Under the pieces are notes generated by a model. That model was not told where the DNA came from. It saw only the letters and a program-made list of their open reading frames with translations, and made no database searches. Shown here in pieces: positions 33,400 to 45,564 of a DNA stretch of 64,000 nucleotides. The position numbers and the translations under genes are program-made. The stretch covers positions 110,001 to 174,000 of the forward strand of contig CAMXCT020006645.1 in the NCBI GenBank assembly GCA_947184155.2, read 5' to 3'. Position 1 is the first letter of the stretch. Each line of letters starts with the position of its first letter. Source of the DNA: Cladocopium goreaui (lineage: Eukaryota > Sar > Dinophyceae > Suessiales > Symbiodiniaceae).

Positions 33400-36300
33400 C
33401 ATGTGGAAACTCACCGAGAAAAGCTAGAATGATATCAAAACGCCTCCATCGAGGAGTGCTCTGACGATGAGTTCTGGCGCTTGGTCCACCATGATCCAGT
33501 TTCTTTCCATCGCCAGTGCGCAGATGTTACTTGGAGAATATCATGCGGGAGACAAACCACACACTGGATGGTCGTATGCACAGGTTTCGCCAAGGGTATG
33601 GGGTTGCTGCTGTGCGCAACGACCAGTTGTTCATGGGATGCGCTTGACAGCGAGATGGATGAATGCACCCATCTACGATACTCGATTTGAGCATTTGCTT
33701 GGATATGGAGCTGTCGCTGGCAAGTGTTTGGGCTATTTGATTCTTCGCAAACCAAAGCAAGGGGATTGGATTGAGGCGGGGTCAAGGAAATTTCCGTTCA
33801 TGCAACCCTTGCCACCAGTACATGTACAGCTGTCATGTGCATACCCAGTTGACTTTGCAAAGCACGTTCAATTTGTGCAAGCAGGTTTGTTCAAAATTAC
33901 TAATTCCATTAGCACTGCGATGCTAGTACAGGTTTTCCAATCAAGAGAAAAACAATGAGGTTACCTTTCAAATAAAGACATGGGGGCTCTAGAAATTTAT
34001 ACTGTAAGTTGATTGTTTTGCAGCCGGTTCACCTTGTAGTTTCGACACCAGGCTCCTGGAGCACATGGCATGAGTTCTCAACCAGGAACACCAGTTGCAG
34101 ATAATTGCAGTGCATATCTTTGAAAGAGGTAAAAACATGCCTGTTTGTTTAATTTTTCGTCATCGGAAACGGGAAGAAAAAAAAAACGCGTTCCGGTGGT
34201 TACATGTTCGTTTGGTGAGTTGTAAATGTGGAAAAGCGGCTAGGCAAAACCAGCTAAAACACTAGCAAAACTAACTCAACTATTGAAAATTATTTTATCT
34301 GCCACAACACATTCATAACACATGCAATTTATGTGCGAAACCCATGAAAACACCTTCATTTCCTTAGCTAATATAAAGCCGTTTCTCTATGTACCGCCCA
34401 TACTCACCATTTCCCATTTACTCGTTGTGTTTCCCCGTTGCGGTTACCGGTTGGAGTTTGCTCGCCTGGTGGGACGCATTTTTTCTGAAGGTCATCAACC
34501 TGGACCAGTACAAAATGGTTTTACAAAAATTGTTGAAACATGTGCGCCCTTAATATTTGGGTACCTGGTCTCTGATGTTATAATGGAACTGGTTGAACAA
34601 GATCTTCGTACGAGCTGGACCCGGGTCCTTAGTTTTTTGGAAAGGGTTTTTTTGGGATGGATGAGGTTTCGGGCACCATCAATGTCCATAGTTCGCTGAA
34701 TCAAGTTCAAATTAAAAAAAAAAAAAACGTTAAAACAGAATCAAATTATCAAACAACACGAATGAAAAACCTTTTTACAAAAAAAAACACCACAAAATCA
34801 TTTTTTTATTTTTTTTGATTCAAAACGTAAAATCAAAACACACAATGTTCGTATAAAATCAAAACACACAGTTTCCCCCAACCTGTTATAGCACCGAAAA
34901 ACATATCAAATTTTTGAAATTTGTTCTGTGACCATTTTTGGGCCAGGTCATTGCCACATTTTTTGATTGTAGCAGACGCCAGCACTCCTAATTTCATAGC
35001 TAAGATTTCTAAGGAATTCTTACGTGTTATGTTCTATCTCGTTCCCGGGGTCCCAAAAATTGGGTACGAGTTGGGCGTCAGTACGAGGACATACCGTGGG
35101 TACGTACAGTGGGTACGTACACCGAGTACGGGTACGGTCTGGGTACGGTATGGGTACATATAGTGTTGTATTGGTAGAGCGTGCCCACCGTATCTGTTTT
35201 CAGAAAATGTGGTACTTTACCACCATGGAAATAACACAACATTTTTTGACAAAAAAGGTGTGTGGGTACACTGGACCAGTAGGTCGTACCTACATACCGT
35301 ACCCGCACCCAAAAGAACCCCCCACAGTATCCCTCCGCAATGCCCAGTCAGACAGCACTGCTTTCGTATCTCTTCGAATTTGAAAAAAAAAAGGACGATA
35401 CTACTATATATACTTAGTTTTATGTTTCTATGTATGTGTCACATTCTCGGAAATAGGTTCCCTGGTAGGTCTGGTTGGCCCTCTGTTTCCACATTCCCCC
35501 TTTCGAACCTCGTTCTGTCCTCACTGGGCGTGAATGTCGGGACGCAATTGAAACAAAACTATTTGACAAAAAAATGAACCAAAATTTTGCCGTCGTGGGC
35601 CATTACTTGATCATAGTCTAGCCCATCGTCTTTCCATGCACCGAATGCACGGGTGACAACCATTGGAGCTTCGTAGGTGGTTATTTGGTAAGCATACACA
35701 AACGCGCCGCATTTTTAAAAATTGCAAGTTGGTGACACCAAAGTTGTTTTCATTTTATCCCTTCCACTTTTTTGTTCGCCTACTCTTCGTGCACGACTGT
35801 TGTCAAAACACGCCACGTTGCCTGGGTTGATTTCGTGCAAGAAATCGAAGGGTGCACGGGCATGATGTTGTCAGGGTGGATGGTTCCGTACGTGTTTACT
35901 CTCCATCATCGGGCCCCGTAAAAATTCAATATTTTAACATATTGGCGCCAAACCTATGTTTGCCCATGCCCATAACTCATAACCCATGCACCAAATACCA
36001 ATTACTGTTTAAAGAAACATATTATTCACAACCTCCACAAAAGCACGTTCAACAACGACCAACGGTCGAGTCAAGTACATGAGTCATGCAAAGAAGGATG
36101 GCGAAAACAGGTAGCCGGGTATACTGCCAGCTCTGTCTGGTGGTGGGTGCAAGACGGTTTTTCTGCCCGAGACCGTCCATCCCTCGTGACAACCTGTTCC
36201 CGCTACGCTTTGGCGACGCAAGGAAGGATTGCGGCCTGCTCCTTTCAACCAATTGTGATATCTGGCTGGCTCACCCATAAGTTTAACACTAGCGTTTTCT

Positions 36301-38990
36301 ACTAGCGCAATCACGCTTTCGCGACGGATCAAAACCTCGTCACAACAAATATGTTGAATGGTTTATTAGTTGCCACTTATCTCCATGAGCGTCACCATGA
36401 TAACGATGATATAATGATGGTGGTGATGGTGATGATGATGATGATAGTGGTGCAGATGATCATGATGACGATCATGATCATGGCGCTTTCAGTTGACCTC
36501 CGGCACGGTCAAACGTAGCGTTTGCAGCGATGTTATGATACATTTTTTTCTAGATTGCTACACAATGCTCGATGACGATTCCTGAACAACAAATGTTTCA
36601 CTAGTGATGCACACACTGTTGTTTTCTCTCTTCATCAGCTCTTCGAGTCCTTAACATACTCTCAAAAACAAAATGGGCCAGGTCCAAAACCTACTTGACC
36701 TCAACTCGAGCACAAATATTCGTCGTGCATTTTTACAATTTCCTGTCATGCCAACCCGTCCAGGCCAACAAAAGTGCAGAACAAGACCTTGCTTTAAATT
36801 TGGAATGCTAGGCGTGGGTTCTGTAGTCATGTTGCTAATGTTTCCAAGTACTGACCCCCCCTCCAAGACCCTTCAGCGCAAATAATTTCAAAACTAAAGC
36901 ACAAATTCCAACTCCATCCCCACACTGTCTGCGCAAAAAGGGTCCTTCCCGAATGGTGATGTCCAAAACGATGTGTTGACTACGGAATGAAATGCCAACC
37001 AAATCAAACGAACACATGTTTCAAATCATTTTTTCACAAAATAATTAACACCTTGCCTTGTCCCTCATTACTCGCTTTGGACTCACCCTTTTTATCCCCA
37101 TGCCCAAGCTGACGACAGTTGCAACGACCGAAGGGCAATTCTAAAATCCATGTCTCGCGTCTAACAATACAGGTTCATCTGACGACAGTTTTGCTATGCA
37201 GTGTTTGGTCGGATTCAATGTTTTTTTTTCAAAAAAATGCCTTTAGCCGACCCCACCCGTTCTATCAAGCGCATTCTAAGTCAAGGGGATGGATTTGCAA
37301 TGGTTTGGAAGTTTGAAACACGTCAACAAAAACGAAACGGCTCAAGGAGAACTGCTACACGATAGGTTGCCCAACTTGAAATCTGGACAATGTTTCACCC
37401 TTGGATGCTTAACAAAGACAAAACTAAAACAATCAGGTATTGACTTCCGTCCCTCCCCGGCGAAAATATTATATTAATTTTCTGGTTGCTTCCACAAAGG
37501 TCCTGCAACCCACCTAGCCATGGACACACAACGGTCTGTCAATACCTTGTCGACTTAAGAAGGGAACCTGGACCTTGAGATCTTGCAGATGTCATGGCGG
37601 CAACCATTGCCAACAACCCTTGTTGGATGCGCAATATGGGGGAGCTGATTGCAACGAATGGGCGACGAACGGTTGTACGTATCAGATTTCGTTACCCGTT
37701 TTATCAATTTTTTATCAGTTGATTCTCAAAATCAAATCCAACCAATGCCAAGACGAGAACCATGTAAACACGAAGTCCGTTAATGTCAAGCACGGACCCT
37801 GGTGATATGGCAAGCAATGGTCTGGACTCTAGACAATGGCCCCATTATATTGTTGCAAAATCATTGTGTTGAAGGTTTTCAATGAAAATTGAAATTCGCT
37901 GGCACCAAAACTAGATCGTTTTCGGACCAGCAGGCACCATGTCAAAGTCAAATGATTCCAACGGAAATTCAATACCATGCTTTGTTCATGGAACTCGCCA
38001 TAGGGATATGACATGATTACCGGTGGTGTTTCTTGGAAATCAGCTACCTTTTTCGCGTTTCTGTTGCAAATCTGTGCTACACAACGTCATTGGCTGCACG
38101 GAGGCGTTGACAGGTCAACCCAATACGTTGGCGTTGACAACAGCAACCATACGATGCTGACAAACACAGACTTAGCAACCGATTTCATGATCCAAACAAA
38201 ATTTGAATTGTGATTTGGAACAATCCTCATAGAAACGTATCACCGAACCCAACTTGCCACAGGCAAGTTCCATACGTATGGGCATTTTGGGTGATTTTGG
38301 TCAATGTGTAACTATTTCCGAAACATGCCATGTGCTCAAAAAATGCCGCCAATGAAGCGATTTCACGTGGTGGTTGAAACAACCAACCCATTCAATTCCA
38401 GATGATCAGCCACTGCTGCATCTGCGGGTAGTACATTAGTGAATTGTGCGAATTTTAAGGGATTGGAACCGTCAGAAGAAGCGAATTGGAAATCACGATG
38501 CGCCAATATATAAATAAAAAATTGGATCGTGATTTTCATCGTGCATGCCCGAGACATTTTTTGAAAAACGAGGTTGGTGCATAAAAATTTTAAGTTCATG
38601 TGCCTTGCACGTGGCAATTCGCAAGACATCATGTGGAAACAGTACCGTTATTTCCTGTCAGGCCTCCAAATCCCACTATGAAACATAACGAAAGGTCCTG
38701 GTGAATTTTTGGAACCAGGGGTCGCAAAATTTAGACATAATCAACCTTGCATTTGGACGGTGTCTCGTTCGGGATTCAGACGGGCGGATCAATGACTTTA
38801 GGAATTGCAACATAGTTAAAACTTTACACGTGGTCCTTCCATGACAAAAACCAAAAATATCCGACCAAATTTTCGGAGGAGATGGACATTCAGTTTCAAC
38901 ATTTCATATTTACCAATTTTACGTGTAATTGCCTATCCGTGCCAAATGTTCATCCATCACACGTATCCGCTGAAATTTGGATGAGAAGTG
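33400..38990. other. AT-rich DNA without a recognised gene
   Basis: Open frames of up to 163 codons have no domain I recognise. Visible structure: a GGTAC-rich segment at about 35050-35170 with partly inverted matches at about 35262-35315, a GAT/GGT microsatellite at about 36410-36480, and long A/T runs near 34710-34830. Confidence 0.5.
36405..36485. repeat. GATGGT/GATGAT microsatellite
   Basis: A short run of GATGATGATG and GGTGATGGTGATG words. Confidence 0.8.
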
Positions 38991-38994
38991 TCCA

Positions 38995-39465
38995 TGTTCC
39001 TGGCATTCACCATCACAATAAAAACATTATCTCACAACTCACTTTCACCAGAAACAATTTTTCAAAATTCACAATCAACCAGAGACCACTATGTCACAGT
39101 GTCAAAAAAAACATTCACCACAACCAAATTGTCGCAATTCACTATCACTTCACACCAACGTCTCACAACTCACAAGCGCCACAAACCACAATATCACAGT
39201 TCACTTTCACCACAACCTATGTCACAACCCACAATCAACCACAATGTTACACAATTCACTAGCATCACAAACCAAAATCTCACAACGCACCATCACCACC
39301 ATCACCATGCACCACTTTCTCACAACCAAAATTCACAACAAATTCATTTCACAAATGGTTTCAGAACACACCACCATCTCCAAAACCGTTTTTCAGGACA
39401 AACGCCGATCTCACATTTCACTTTCACGCCAAACCACCATCCCACGACTTCACGCCTGCAACTTG
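38995..39465. repeat. Degenerate CACAACTCACTTTCACCA-rich repeat
   Basis: A roughly 25 to 30-bp degenerate unit with words CACAACTCAC, TTTCACCACAA and AACCACAAT is repeated over about 470 bp. Plus-strand open frames (His/Thr/Asn-rich) follow the repeat and are not taken as genes. Confidence 0.75.
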
Positions 39466-39479
39466 CAGTTTTTGGAGGA

Positions 39480-41116
39480 AACCTGGCATTAGAGATTGCC
39501 TTGAACAACTTACAGCCCGAAGACACGTTTTGAGTTTTGACATTTTCAATATGCAATCTTCGGAAGATGTCTCGCACGAAAGTTTCGTTTTCACATCTTC
39601 AATTTTAACCTGCACTTTTTGGAGGATGCCTCGCGCGAGATTCGTTTTTGTAGGAAAACGGACACACGAAAATCATGCACTTTGCAAAAGAAGACTGCCT
39701 CCAAGCGTGGATGGGTAAGGTCTGCCGCTGTGCAAGGGGTGCGAAACGGTCTCGTGAAGGTCTCGGATCATGCTTGGGTCGGCTCCGCCTTCAGACTCCC
39801 ATTTTTTTTTGCAAACAAATTTCTTGGGTAGTTTGAGGCTCAAGGTTCGCTGCCCTCTTGGAGCGGATGCGTGATGTTGTTTAGCATTGCAATTGCGTAC
39901 GTAATTTTTTGCTGGTTAGCTACTCTTCCAAATGTTGCAGCTGGCGCACTTCTCGGTGTTTTGCGACTTCGCGCTCGCAAATCCTATTGGAGTGGCTACG
40001 TTGGTGGTGTACATGTTGCTCTCAGCTCTCCGGTCTTTTGCAACTTCTGGCAATCGCATTGGGTTCCGTTCAACATTGTTCAATGTTGCCATCAAAACAT
40101 TTCCCATACCATCTCCCAAGCAACAACCTATCTCCGTGTTAGACTGATCAGTTTCTGATGAAGAAACAAAACCTTGATCACACAGCTCTGAGCTCTGCTA
40201 CCGATGAAAATATATGTTCCACCACTTCACAGGACTGTGCAAATTTTCCTGGAACCAAAAGCGCCTCGAACACCATTCACTTACACTGCTCGATTGGCGT
40301 CTTAGTAGACTGCCTTGACAGACACTGGTCGGCTGGTGGGATCGCTGTAGTGCCCCTGTATTCGACACCGACCTCTTAAGTGAAAAAAAGTAACTCCTTT
40401 TTTTTTCCGGAGTGCGGCCGATGTAGCTCTAAGGCTCGGTCCTACAGCTGGATAACTCAAATCACAAAAATAGAGAAATTCATGTCCTCCGGGTATCTGG
40501 TTGTATCTTGCGACGGCCCGTTGTGACGTCTAGTTTCCTGTCTTCACTTTTCCTCATGGCAACAAAGGCTTCGGCCCTGTGTGGGGCTCTGCCCTCTACA
40601 TCATGTTGCGGGTGTCGTTCAGGTGCTTTTCTTTCCTGCACTGAGGTATTCGCCCTCGGGTGATCCGGAACCCCCCTCTGGACACCGTTAGAGCTGCTTT
40701 CTCCTCTCCTGTCCTTTGCTGCCTTCCCCGGCGCCACAAGAAGTGACAATACCCTGCTGCTGCTGGCCTCCGCTTGCTTTCTCCCTTCTCGTCTCTGTTC
40801 ACACTAAGGCTATCATGGCCCGCAACTCAGTCTTTAAGTGGTCGTTTTTTGCTTTCTTCTTAGTGGAAAATAGGCGGCCGGAGCTATGGACTCACAGGTT
40901 CTTGTTCAGGTATTCAGTCCAAGACTAAAAGAAATTGCCGTGTACCGAACGGTGTGTTCATGAGCAAGGAGAGTGTATTGTTGGCGGCCAGATTGCTATT
41001 GTGCCGCCCCCCCCTGCCGATCACTTTTGGCCAGGACCAGTCGTGGTCCGCCACTCAAGTTCGTCTCTGGATAGACATGATACCGTGCCAGGAGGTGCCA
41101 GGAACATGCAAAGACA
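39480..41116 (+). other. Left flank of the DIRS-like element, possible coding pieces
   Basis: Unassigned open frames include one at 40954-41116 reading MSKESVLLAARLLLCRPPLP and on to EVPGTCKD directly up to the element border, where the flanking sequence across the insertion is GACA then GTAAAACA, which resembles a splice donor. This may be an exon of a plus-strand gene that continues at 50.4 kb. I do not recognise the protein. Confidence 0.25.
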
Positions 41117-41433
41117 TTATTTTTCCAAACCCAAAAACCGTGGACATCCTCCAAAGCGCGCGTTAAAAACTACGCAACAGGAAAAACCAAACACCTCAAA
41201 ATACTGAGCTTACTCAAAGCAAAACCAACATATACACCATAGCGTATATGTGAAAGCATGGAATCTGAGAACGTCGTGCATGTGTTTCTCAAATAAAGTT
41301 GCGCATTCGTAAAAACCGTCTTCTCGCCAAATAAAACCAACTGCTCTGAAAATTCGAACACGACATCAATGCCGCATGCGGATCACTCCTTTTTACATCT
41401 TAGGTGATGGGGAATTCAAGCCGCCCGCTTTCG
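41117..41433 (-). repeat. Split direct repeat B2 (right end of element)
   Basis: This 317-bp segment matches 41941-42260 almost exactly, with small indels. It forms the terminal end of the element on the minus strand. Confidence 0.92.
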
Positions 41434-41568
41434 GGGGTATAAAGAAGAGAAGAACACGCATATTTACAGTGGCATTCCTCGCGTATTCTGTGAAACAGAG
41501 TAAACAACACGCTGTCGTGAAAATCATAGAGGTGCTCTCACCAAAGAAAAAATGCAGGGTGGGGGGGG
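41434..41568 (-). other. 135-bp unique spacer between A2 and B2
   Basis: This stretch has no duplicate elsewhere in the element and ends in a G-run at 41561-41570. In simple models A2 and B2 are contiguous, so the spacer is unexpected. Confidence 0.7.
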
Positions 41569-41940
41569 GGCACAAAAGAGAAACTCACCACTATAAAAAG
41601 TGGAACCCACCCTCCCTCCCTTTGGAGGCGCGTACTTGAAACATAAAATGTCACACGAATATAGAATTCAGTGGATAACTGTTAAACTTGTTTGAGATTT
41701 CCTGTATGCTAAGTGTGTGTCATCCTTGCGCAGATCTTGCAAAACTGAACTCTGAAAAACAAACATTGCTCACAATGTAAACTCAAATTTGCAGCACGGA
41801 AGAGTTGCCACAAACCCTGATGCACAGCGCAAGGACGCGGAGGACGCACGCAAACGCAAGAGGAGTCCTACTAGAAGCTGCTCTCAGCTTCTTTTTAGGG
41901 AGAGGAAAAATAAAGTTACATCAGCGCGCTGAGTCGCAAC
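41569..41940 (-). repeat. Split direct repeat A2
   Basis: A 372-bp segment near-identical to 49875-50246, with the same length. It abuts B1 at 41940/41941 without a gap. Confidence 0.95.
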
Positions 41941-42260
41941 TTATTTTTCCAAACCCAAAAACCGTGGACATCCTCCAAAGCGCGCGTTAAAAACTACGCA
42001 ACAGGAAAAACCAAACACCTCAAAACACTGAGCATTACTCAAAGCAAAACCAACATATACACCATAGCGTATATGTGAAAGCATGGAAACTGAGAACGTC
42101 GTGCATGTGTTTCTCAAATAAAGTTGCGCATTCGAAAAAACCGTCTTCTCGCCAAATAAAACCAACTGCTCTGAAAACATTCGAACATGACATCAATGCC
42201 GCATGCGGATCACTCCTTTTTACATCTTAGGTGATGGGGAATTCAAGCCGCCCGCTTTCG
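41941..42260 (-). repeat. Split direct repeat B1
   Basis: A 320-bp copy of the terminal B repeat. It overlaps the last 40 bases of the RT-RNase H ORF, so the C-terminus GGLNSPSPKM is encoded inside the repeat. Confidence 0.93.
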
Positions 42261-45200
42261 CCACGGACCCCACCCTTGTTGAATGTGGCGTCTTTGCCAT
42301 TTCGATGAAACTCATGCTTCCATTGAAAGCATCTCTCAATTCCCCTTCCGGGACTTCCAAGTCTCTTTTTAAAAGAGGGTGATCCATCAATCTCGAAGGA
42401 AAGTCTGCTATGTTTGACGCAGAAGGAACCCTGCTGAACCAAGGCAAAACACAGTAGGTGTCCAGGTAAGTTGCCGCAAGCGTACAAATAGCCGTTATCG
42501 AAGGTGAGCTGGAGTAGCCCTTGATCAAAGAAAATTTGGAGCCTTCATTGTCAATGTAAACCAGGAGAGGCCGCGACCTGAGCAGATCGCACCAAATCAA
42601 AAGCGCCATCGAAACAACCAGTGTCTCCAATTCGCCAATGGCGGTCTGTTGGCCACCTGAAAGAAAAATAGAAAGCTGTTGTATCTCTACCCAAAAACCA
42701 AACCAAGAAATCACTCGCCCATCGCCAGAAACCAGCACTGCACCAAGCCCAGACCCCTTGATCGGATCAAAGCTTGCGTCCGTAAACAAATACATGGGTT
42801 GCAGCAATTCACGATGGAGTCGCCTGGGTTCTCCTCGAAGGACCCTGGCTTCAAGTAACTTCAAAGAATCAATCATGCTATCCGAGAGGTCCGCGCAAAA
42901 AGGCGAAGCATACGCATGCCTGGTTATGTTCTGCAAGGCGATCTTTCCAAGCCTCCCAAAAATAAAGGAGTCACAAAAAGCCAAACGGCCTCTCAAGATC
43001 AGAGCACCCTTTTTGTCCAAAGCACCTGCCGATAAAACACCATTCAGCAGTTCGACTGTCTCCTTGATACGCTTCTCAGTATTGCACACACTAAGGATAC
43101 CGTCTGCACATCCTGAAAGATCAAACTGAACCCCAAGGGCCCTGACCAACTGTGAGAAATCGTCGCTCTTTGGACCCTCCCTGTCAAAGTTCCAACCAAG
43201 TATATCCAACATAAGACACAAGGCAGCTTGAGTGTTGTTGGCCAGGTTTGGAGCTGAGAAGGAAACAAAATCGTCAAAATAACATGATACAGGCAGCCTC
43301 AGGCATCTAGCTGAAACCCATTGAAGGAAACGTGCACACCTGATGAATGCATTGACCGCCGTTCGCGATCCGAAGGGCAAAGCTATTTGACGAAAAAGTT
43401 CCGCTTTCTTGCTTGCCGGTGAAAAAACCGAGAGAAAGGAATGCTTTGAGGAATCGTCTGAGATGGCCAGTTGCCTATATGCCGATGCTAGATCCAGAGA
43501 TCGCCCCATCAAACTTGTACTCTTTCCTGCAGCATGTAGACAACGCATGAAGAAAACACAAAAAGCACTAATGACATCCGGCACATCCACAGTGGCCTGC
43601 TCGAACGAAGTGACAGTGGCATTAACCTGACTTTGTGAAAGGTCATCAATGGGTCTCACCTTTCCCGCCTGATCCAATGGAAAACGTCTTGAAACCGTTG
43701 CATCGTCGGGCAGGCCATCCCAATCCAGTGGGCCTGACAGCCACCCTTTTTCAACTTCCTGTTGTGTCTTGTCCCACAGTTTTTGATCAAGCTCTTCAGA
43801 ACCGCTGCTCCTAGTCATGTACCGTAAGGCCACATTGGCTTTCTTAGCATTTCGAGCAAGATCAACTGTACTCATCGTGGCCGGCAGCAGTTTCTCAGGC
43901 AAGACATGAGAGCGTGGGACCTCCCCCACCAGTGAAAAACCATTTTCCAAATCGGAAGCCAGCTCCGCATCATCATACTTTTCTTCATTAATGATATGCC
44001 TCATCAAACAAAGTCTCTTGCTCTCCAGAATTCGCCTTCTGTCCATAGGCATGGCAGCTTTAATGGCCTCCTCCTCTTTTTGAAAGGATCGCGATAACCG
44101 CAACCACTCGCCAAGCTTGCTGCACCTATTGTTTATTGTGTCAACTTCGTCGCACTCAGCTACCTGTCTGCAAGCATCTCTGACTTCCGCCGGCAAACCT
44201 GAAAAAACTGTAAATGGATGTCCCACACTGACAGCTTGAGCGAGGAACTCTTCCGGTCCCCACCTGATACCAAAAACCCAGTCGCAACAATCACCAACTA
44301 TTTCATCCGATTCTAAATCAAAAGAAATGGGAGCACATTTCCCTTCCTGTTTACCACATTCCCTCAGGCGTGGCTCGCAGCCACCAACGGGAATCTGATT
44401 GGCATCTGCCAGTGATTGCAACGCATGTGTACGCTCAATAGACAGTTTGAAACGACGGCACTCACCCCCTTTTTTGCTGGTCGTTCTAAGCAGCTTGCTC
44501 TGACATGGAACCGTGCAGGACTGGGTGAGCCATGCGATTCTCGTACACTGTCGCAAAGTAGAATTGGCTAACTGAAATGAAAATTGACATGGTAAATTTG
44601 AAATCACAACAACATGAGAGAACTCAGGGACGGTGGATAATTGAAGCGCCTTGGAAGGTTGTTTTGCTGCAGCGATGGCATGAAAATGGGACAACTTGAG
44701 TTTCTTTGCATGTCTTGTAACATGAGGTAACTTATATTCACCTGCAATAGCTTCCAAAATTGCTGTAGCCAGTGCCCTGGCCAAACAAGGTGTGTATTCA
44801 GCTTCCAGAGAGGTATCAAAAACCCCGTTATTGATAGACCAAGGTGCATGCTCATGCTGCCCATCGCACAAAATGTTCAGTGACATCACTGCACTGCTGT
44901 TGGATGCCAGACATGTACGCTTCAATCTCTTTCCACCGAACATGCAATTATGCAACTCACAATAAAACGGATCTGTATTTTTCTCAACGTCCTTCCAATA
45001 TGATGTTTCCCAAAGCAAACTTGTAAATGGATTCTCCACCGTCCAAATAATATTGGCTGCATGCAACTGTTTTATCAGTCTTCGCATGTAGTTGTAAAGG
45101 CGATTGGCCGCCCTCAGTTTCACCGCATGCAGCCCAGTCAGGCCTGGTTTCCCATCTGGGAACCTTGGGGTACGTAAAGGTGGAGGTCCATGAATTTTTC

Positions 45201-45474
45201 GGCTAATGCGCCGAAATCTTGCGCGTGACGCCGTGCCGCAGGGAACTCCAAAATGGACCCAAAGGCACTTTCCAGACAAAGCCCACTGCTCCACCAAGGC
45301 CTGGTGGTCCTCCTTCGTCAAATCCAAACAGATAACTTTGACTTTCTGTTTGCTCACTTTGTGATCAACTCCAAAGCTATCTGGAAAAAAGTGTTTCATT
45401 GCATAGGTCAGGTTTCCTGTACCACAAAATAATTCCAAGCAGAAAAATCCGGGTTCTCCAAGCTGAGGTTTCAC
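42220..45474 (-). CDS. DIRS-like Pol: cytosine-methyltransferase-like domain, reverse transcriptase, RNase H
   Basis: This 1084-codon frame has no ATG near its start and is in the same frame as the upstream Gag-like ORF, separated from it by one TGA and 30 sense codons; it is probably made by readthrough. Residues about 10-240 resemble a C5-cytosine DNA methyltransferase: SAM-binding motif LELFCGTGN (about 13-21), the catalytic-loop Pro-Cys in FGVPCGTASRAR (about 75-86), and an ENP motif (VENPFTSLLW, about 143). RT follows, with DLASAYRQLAI and the catalytic box YFDDF (about 731). RNase H carries the acidic set TDASFD, GELET, YIDNEGS and NIADFPSR (about 895-1025). The frame is intact throughout. 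DIRS-group Pol proteins often carry a methyltransferase, but as I recall of the Dam (adenine) type and after RNase H, so both the type and the position here are notable. Confidence 0.9.
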   Translation of the reverse strand: MKPQLGEPGFFCLELFCGTGNLTYAMKHFFPDSFGVDHKVSKQKVKVICLDLTKEDHQALVEQWALSGKCLWVHFGVPCGTASRARFRRISRKIHGPPPLRTPRFPDGKPGLTGLHAVKLRAANRLYNYMRRLIKQLHAANIIWTVENPFTSLLWETSYWKDVEKNTDPFYCELHNCMFGGKRLKRTCLASNSSAVMSLNILCDGQHEHAPWSINNGVFDTSLEAEYTPCLARALATAILEAIAGEYKLPHVTRHAKKLKLSHFHAIAAAKQPSKALQLSTVPEFSHVVVISNLPCQFSFQLANSTLRQCTRIAWLTQSCTVPCQSKLLRTTSKKGGECRRFKLSIERTHALQSLADANQIPVGGCEPRLRECGKQEGKCAPISFDLESDEIVGDCCDWVFGIRWGPEEFLAQAVSVGHPFTVFSGLPAEVRDACRQVAECDEVDTINNRCSKLGEWLRLSRSFQKEEEAIKAAMPMDRRRILESKRLCLMRHIINEEKYDDAELASDLENGFSLVGEVPRSHVLPEKLLPATMSTVDLARNAKKANVALRYMTRSSGSEELDQKLWDKTQQEVEKGWLSGPLDWDGLPDDATVSRRFPLDQAGKVRPIDDLSQSQVNATVTSFEQATVDVPDVISAFCVFFMRCLHAAGKSTSLMGRSLDLASAYRQLAISDDSSKHSFLSVFSPASKKAELFRQIALPFGSRTAVNAFIRCARFLQWVSARCLRLPVSCYFDDFVSFSAPNLANNTQAALCLMLDILGWNFDREGPKSDDFSQLVRALGVQFDLSGCADGILSVCNTEKRIKETVELLNGVLSAGALDKKGALILRGRLAFCDSFIFGRLGKIALQNITRHAYASPFCADLSDSMIDSLKLLEARVLRGEPRRLHRELLQPMYLFTDASFDPIKGSGLGAVLVSGDGRVISWFGFWVEIQQLSIFLSGGQQTAIGELETLVVSMALLIWCDLLRSRPLLVYIDNEGSKFSLIKGYSSSPSITAICTLAATYLDTYCVLPWFSRVPSASNIADFPSRLMDHPLLKRDLEVPEGELRDAFNGSMSFIEMAKTPHSTRVGSVAKAGGLNSPSPKM

Positions 45475-45564
45475 ACCTGCCGTGCTGCTTTGGCGTTCAA
45501 ATGCCTGAGGTTGGAGCTTCCTTTTTCTGTCTTGCGATGCAGCTCCAATAGGAGTATCCTTTTG

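Noticed and set aside
33467..33958. 155 to 163-codon plus-strand frames after the decayed copia
   Set aside because: No domain, several overlapping frames of similar length, and no splice context. It could be an element tail but cannot be supported.
39091..39533. His/Thr/Asn-rich plus-strand frames
   Set aside because: They follow a degenerate CA-rich tandem repeat.
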